NCBI RefSeq assembly: GCF_040215725.1
Contig: NZ_CP157967.1
Span: 3,442,501-3,506,500, forward strand
Source: Rhizobium sp. ZPR4
GTDB taxonomy: Bacteria; Pseudomonadota; Alphaproteobacteria; Rhizobiales; Rhizobiaceae
Length of the DNA: 64,000 nucleotides
Direction of reading: 5' to 3'
How positions within the stretch are numbered: position 1 is the stretch's first letter; each line of letters begins with the position of its first letter. The notes below the pieces were generated by a model. It ran no database searches, was not told where the DNA came from, and worked only from the letters and a program-made list of their open reading frames with translations. Shown here in pieces: positions 62,791-64,000 of the stretch. The position numbers and the translations under genes are program-made.

Positions 62791-63064
62791 CGCCCCTTCG
62801 ACTTAGCAAGTTAGCAAGCGATCTGTTCGCGGGAGTGAATTCCTTGAAACCTCGATGGGTTCCTAAGCCATTAGCGATGTCAGATCGGGAAGCTGATGGA
62901 CGGATTTAATATGTACGGCTCGATAAGTTAAAAGAACTCGATTTCTTTAACATGTCCGTCGCAACGTGTTAAATCCGCGTCCATGGTTATCAGTGCGAGG
63001 CAACTACCACGCGCGATACCCAGATTTCAAAGACCTTATTTTTGACGAACTGAGAAGATGAAGA
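62791..63064. other. Non-coding gap upstream of hipB
   Basis: About 275 bp. It contains GTTAAAAGAACTCGATTTCTTTAAC-like A+T-rich inverted sequence around 62925-62955, but no gene that I can support. Confidence 0.3.
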
Positions 63065-63154
63065 ACTTCCCGATCGGGGTGATTTTGACGCCGTCACCAC
63101 CGCACTTCCCGATCGGTAAGAATTGCATTATTTTGGGAAAAACTTCCTGTACGG
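63065..63154. promoter_or_regulatory. Three iterated operator-like repeats before hipB
   Basis: ACTTCCCGATCGG occurs at 63065-63077 and 63104-63116, and a diverged copy ACTTCCTGTACGG at 63142-63154, spaced 39 and 38 bp. The last two are followed by TAAG. HipB-type repressors bind several spaced operators ahead of their operon. The third copy ends 23 bp before the hipB ATG. Confidence 0.65.
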
Positions 63155-63177
63155 TAAGCCGATTCAGGAGATGTTCG

Positions 63178-63450
63178 ATGTACAGGTCTGCACGGGATTT
63201 CGGCGCCGCCGTTCGAGAGAAACGCAAAGCCCGGGGCTGGACCCAGACCGAGCTTGCCGCTCGCTCCGGCACGGCCGAACGCTTCATCGTAGAACTCGAA
63301 TCCGGCAAGCCAAGCTGCCAGCTCGAAAAATCCCTGGTCGTGGCACGCGCCGTGGGGATCGAGATCGGTGACCTCAAGACGGTCCGATCTGTTCCGGCAT
63401 CATCGGATGATGGCCTCGACTTCCTTCCGACCTTCGGGGATGGTCGATGA
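63178..63450 (+). CDS. hipB: HipB-like helix-turn-helix (XRE) antitoxin/repressor
   Basis: 90 residues from ATG 63178 with AGGAG 7 nt upstream; the frame starting at 63058 runs through the operator repeats and is rejected. FGAAVREKRKARGWTQTELA, then ARSGTAERFIVELESGKPSC and LVVARAVGIEIGDL form the XRE DNA-binding domain. The acidic C-terminal tail would contact HipA. It overlaps the 5' end of the hipA pseudogene. With hipA broken, it survives as an orphan repressor. Confidence 0.85.
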   Translation: MYRSARDFGAAVREKRKARGWTQTELAARSGTAERFIVELESGKPSCQLEKSLVVARAVGIEIGDLKTVRSVPASSDDGLDFLPTFGDGR

Positions 63451-63729
63451 CGACGATCTTCTAATAGAGCCTGCCTGTCGCCCACCTGACGAAGGCAAAT
63501 GGCGTCTTGACTATGATCCTAGCTGGGAAGAGCGCTGCTCAGCGTTCCCAGCGTCGCTGATCACATGCCATTGCGCTCAGGACCCGTTGCTGCCGACAGG
63601 CTGCTGCCTTGGCTCGCCAATCTGCTTCCGGAAACGCATCTTACCGAGATCGGTCAGCGGCAGAAAGTGTCATCCCAGGACATCGTTGGTCTGCTGAGCC
63701 ACATCGGGCGTGACACAGCGGGCGCGTGA
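63440..63729 (+). pseudogene. hipA: Truncated, frameshifted hipA
   Basis: From ATG 63440, overlapping hipB by 11 bp, the frame reads MVDDDDLLIEPACRPPDEGK and WRLDYDPSWEERCSAFPAS. The continuation is in another frame from about 63565: MPLRSGPVAADRLLPWLANL, LPETHLTEIGQRQ, then DIVGLLSHIGRDTAGA. This is the N-terminal subdomain of HipA serine/threonine kinases (DYDPSW...LPWLANLLPE...GRDTAGA). The kinase core is missing. A one-base indel at about 63560 and truncation at about 63729 make it non-functional. Confidence 0.85.
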
Positions 63730-63740
63730 TCGATTGGCGA

Positions 63741-63937
63741 ACCCCGGAAACCGCGTACGGCTTCACCTCACTCCCAATCATCCATGCGCTCCAGCTCGCC
63801 GCGGGCAACCAACGCATATCGAATGGCGCGGCCCGCCACGCGACAAGAATGGCTTCCATGCCGTCCACCTGATTTGCCGAAAGCCGCCCGCCGAACAACG
63901 ACGGGCGTACCGCCGCGAAGAACTTCGCGTGATCCAT
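63741..63937 (-). pseudogene. Phage-type endolysin/muramidase N-terminal fragment
   Basis: On the minus strand from 63937 the frame reads MDHAKFFAAVRPSLFGGRLS, then ANQVDGMEAILVAWR, the N-terminal segment I associate with phage lysozyme/chitinase-like proteins. It continues DMRWLPAASWSAW, where the family usually has RWLAYMLATAYHET, so the frame is lost or diverged after about 45 residues. It abuts the broken hipA, which suggests a deletion joining two genes. Low to moderate confidence. Confidence 0.5.
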
Positions 63938-64000
63938 AACTTCTCTCCATATTTTGGGGTAAAATTTACACCAACTATCTTTACATGGTGCATAATATGC

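Overview
The window looks like chromosomal DNA of a Rhizobium-type alphaproteobacterium (Rhizobiaceae). The reasons are the rhizobial extragenic palindromes near 33.8 and 34.4 kb, an ECF sigma/NrsF/bufferin operon, DUF1003, IalB and DoxX family proteins, and a surface-polysaccharide locus beside a tRNA-Gln. No species call is justified from sequence alone.

Layout. (1) 1-4.0 kb: a tightly overlapping plus-strand operon (unknown protein, GDPD-like phosphodiesterase, HAD phosphatase, fused double nucleotidyltransferase, second nucleotidyltransferase), probably making an activated polysaccharide substituent. (2) 4.1-13.5 kb: a stack of insertion sequences. A complete IS66 element (5312-13035, 8-bp target duplication) sits in the 5' end of an older IS66. 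Its tnpB is broken twice: by a shell of IS21-like ends containing an ISL3 element, and by a four-gene serine-recombinase element (DUF5372, HTH, small ORF, large serine recombinase). (3) 13.5-29.5 kb: an O-antigen/surface polysaccharide locus with pyruvyltransferase-like protein, glycosyltransferases, GDP-fucose synthesis (gmd, fcl), acyltransferase, ABC exporter (wzm/wzt), phosphomannose-isomerase-type cupin and the complete dTDP-rhamnose pathway (rmlB-D-A-C), ending at tRNA-Gln. The 13-25 kb part is visibly A+T-richer than its surroundings.

(4) 29.9-34.4 kb: ECF sigma factor and NrsF-type anti-sigma diverging from a bufferin operon (two bufA copies, bufB, bufC, doxX); both divergent promoters share GTAAC-N-N16-CGTA. 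(5) 34.5-36.8 kb: PhyH-family dioxygenase and a DUF1003 membrane protein. (6) 36.9-56.9 kb: a contact-dependent inhibition type two-partner secretion locus on the minus strand (IalB-like protein, TpsB transporter, lipoprotein, a 5151-residue CdiA-like exoprotein, barstar-like immunity protein). The exoprotein has a TPS domain, about 23 alternating 91-residue repeats, a pre-toxin region, a Hint domain and a barnase-like RNase tip. A 72-bp vestige of a second CdiA C-terminal module lies beyond the immunity gene.

(7) 57.2-64 kb: parDE toxin-antitoxin, flavin reductase, HxlR regulator divergent from an alpha/beta hydrolase, a cupin, then a graveyard of IS110, Fic, hipA and endolysin fragments around an intact hipB-like gene with three iterated operator candidates.

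The best candidates for under-described biology are the serine-recombinase cassette with resolved ends, the hairpins overlapping the ribosome-binding sites of two IS66 tnpA genes, the double nucleotidyltransferase operon, and the CDI locus with an interposed lipoprotein and an orphan-module scar.
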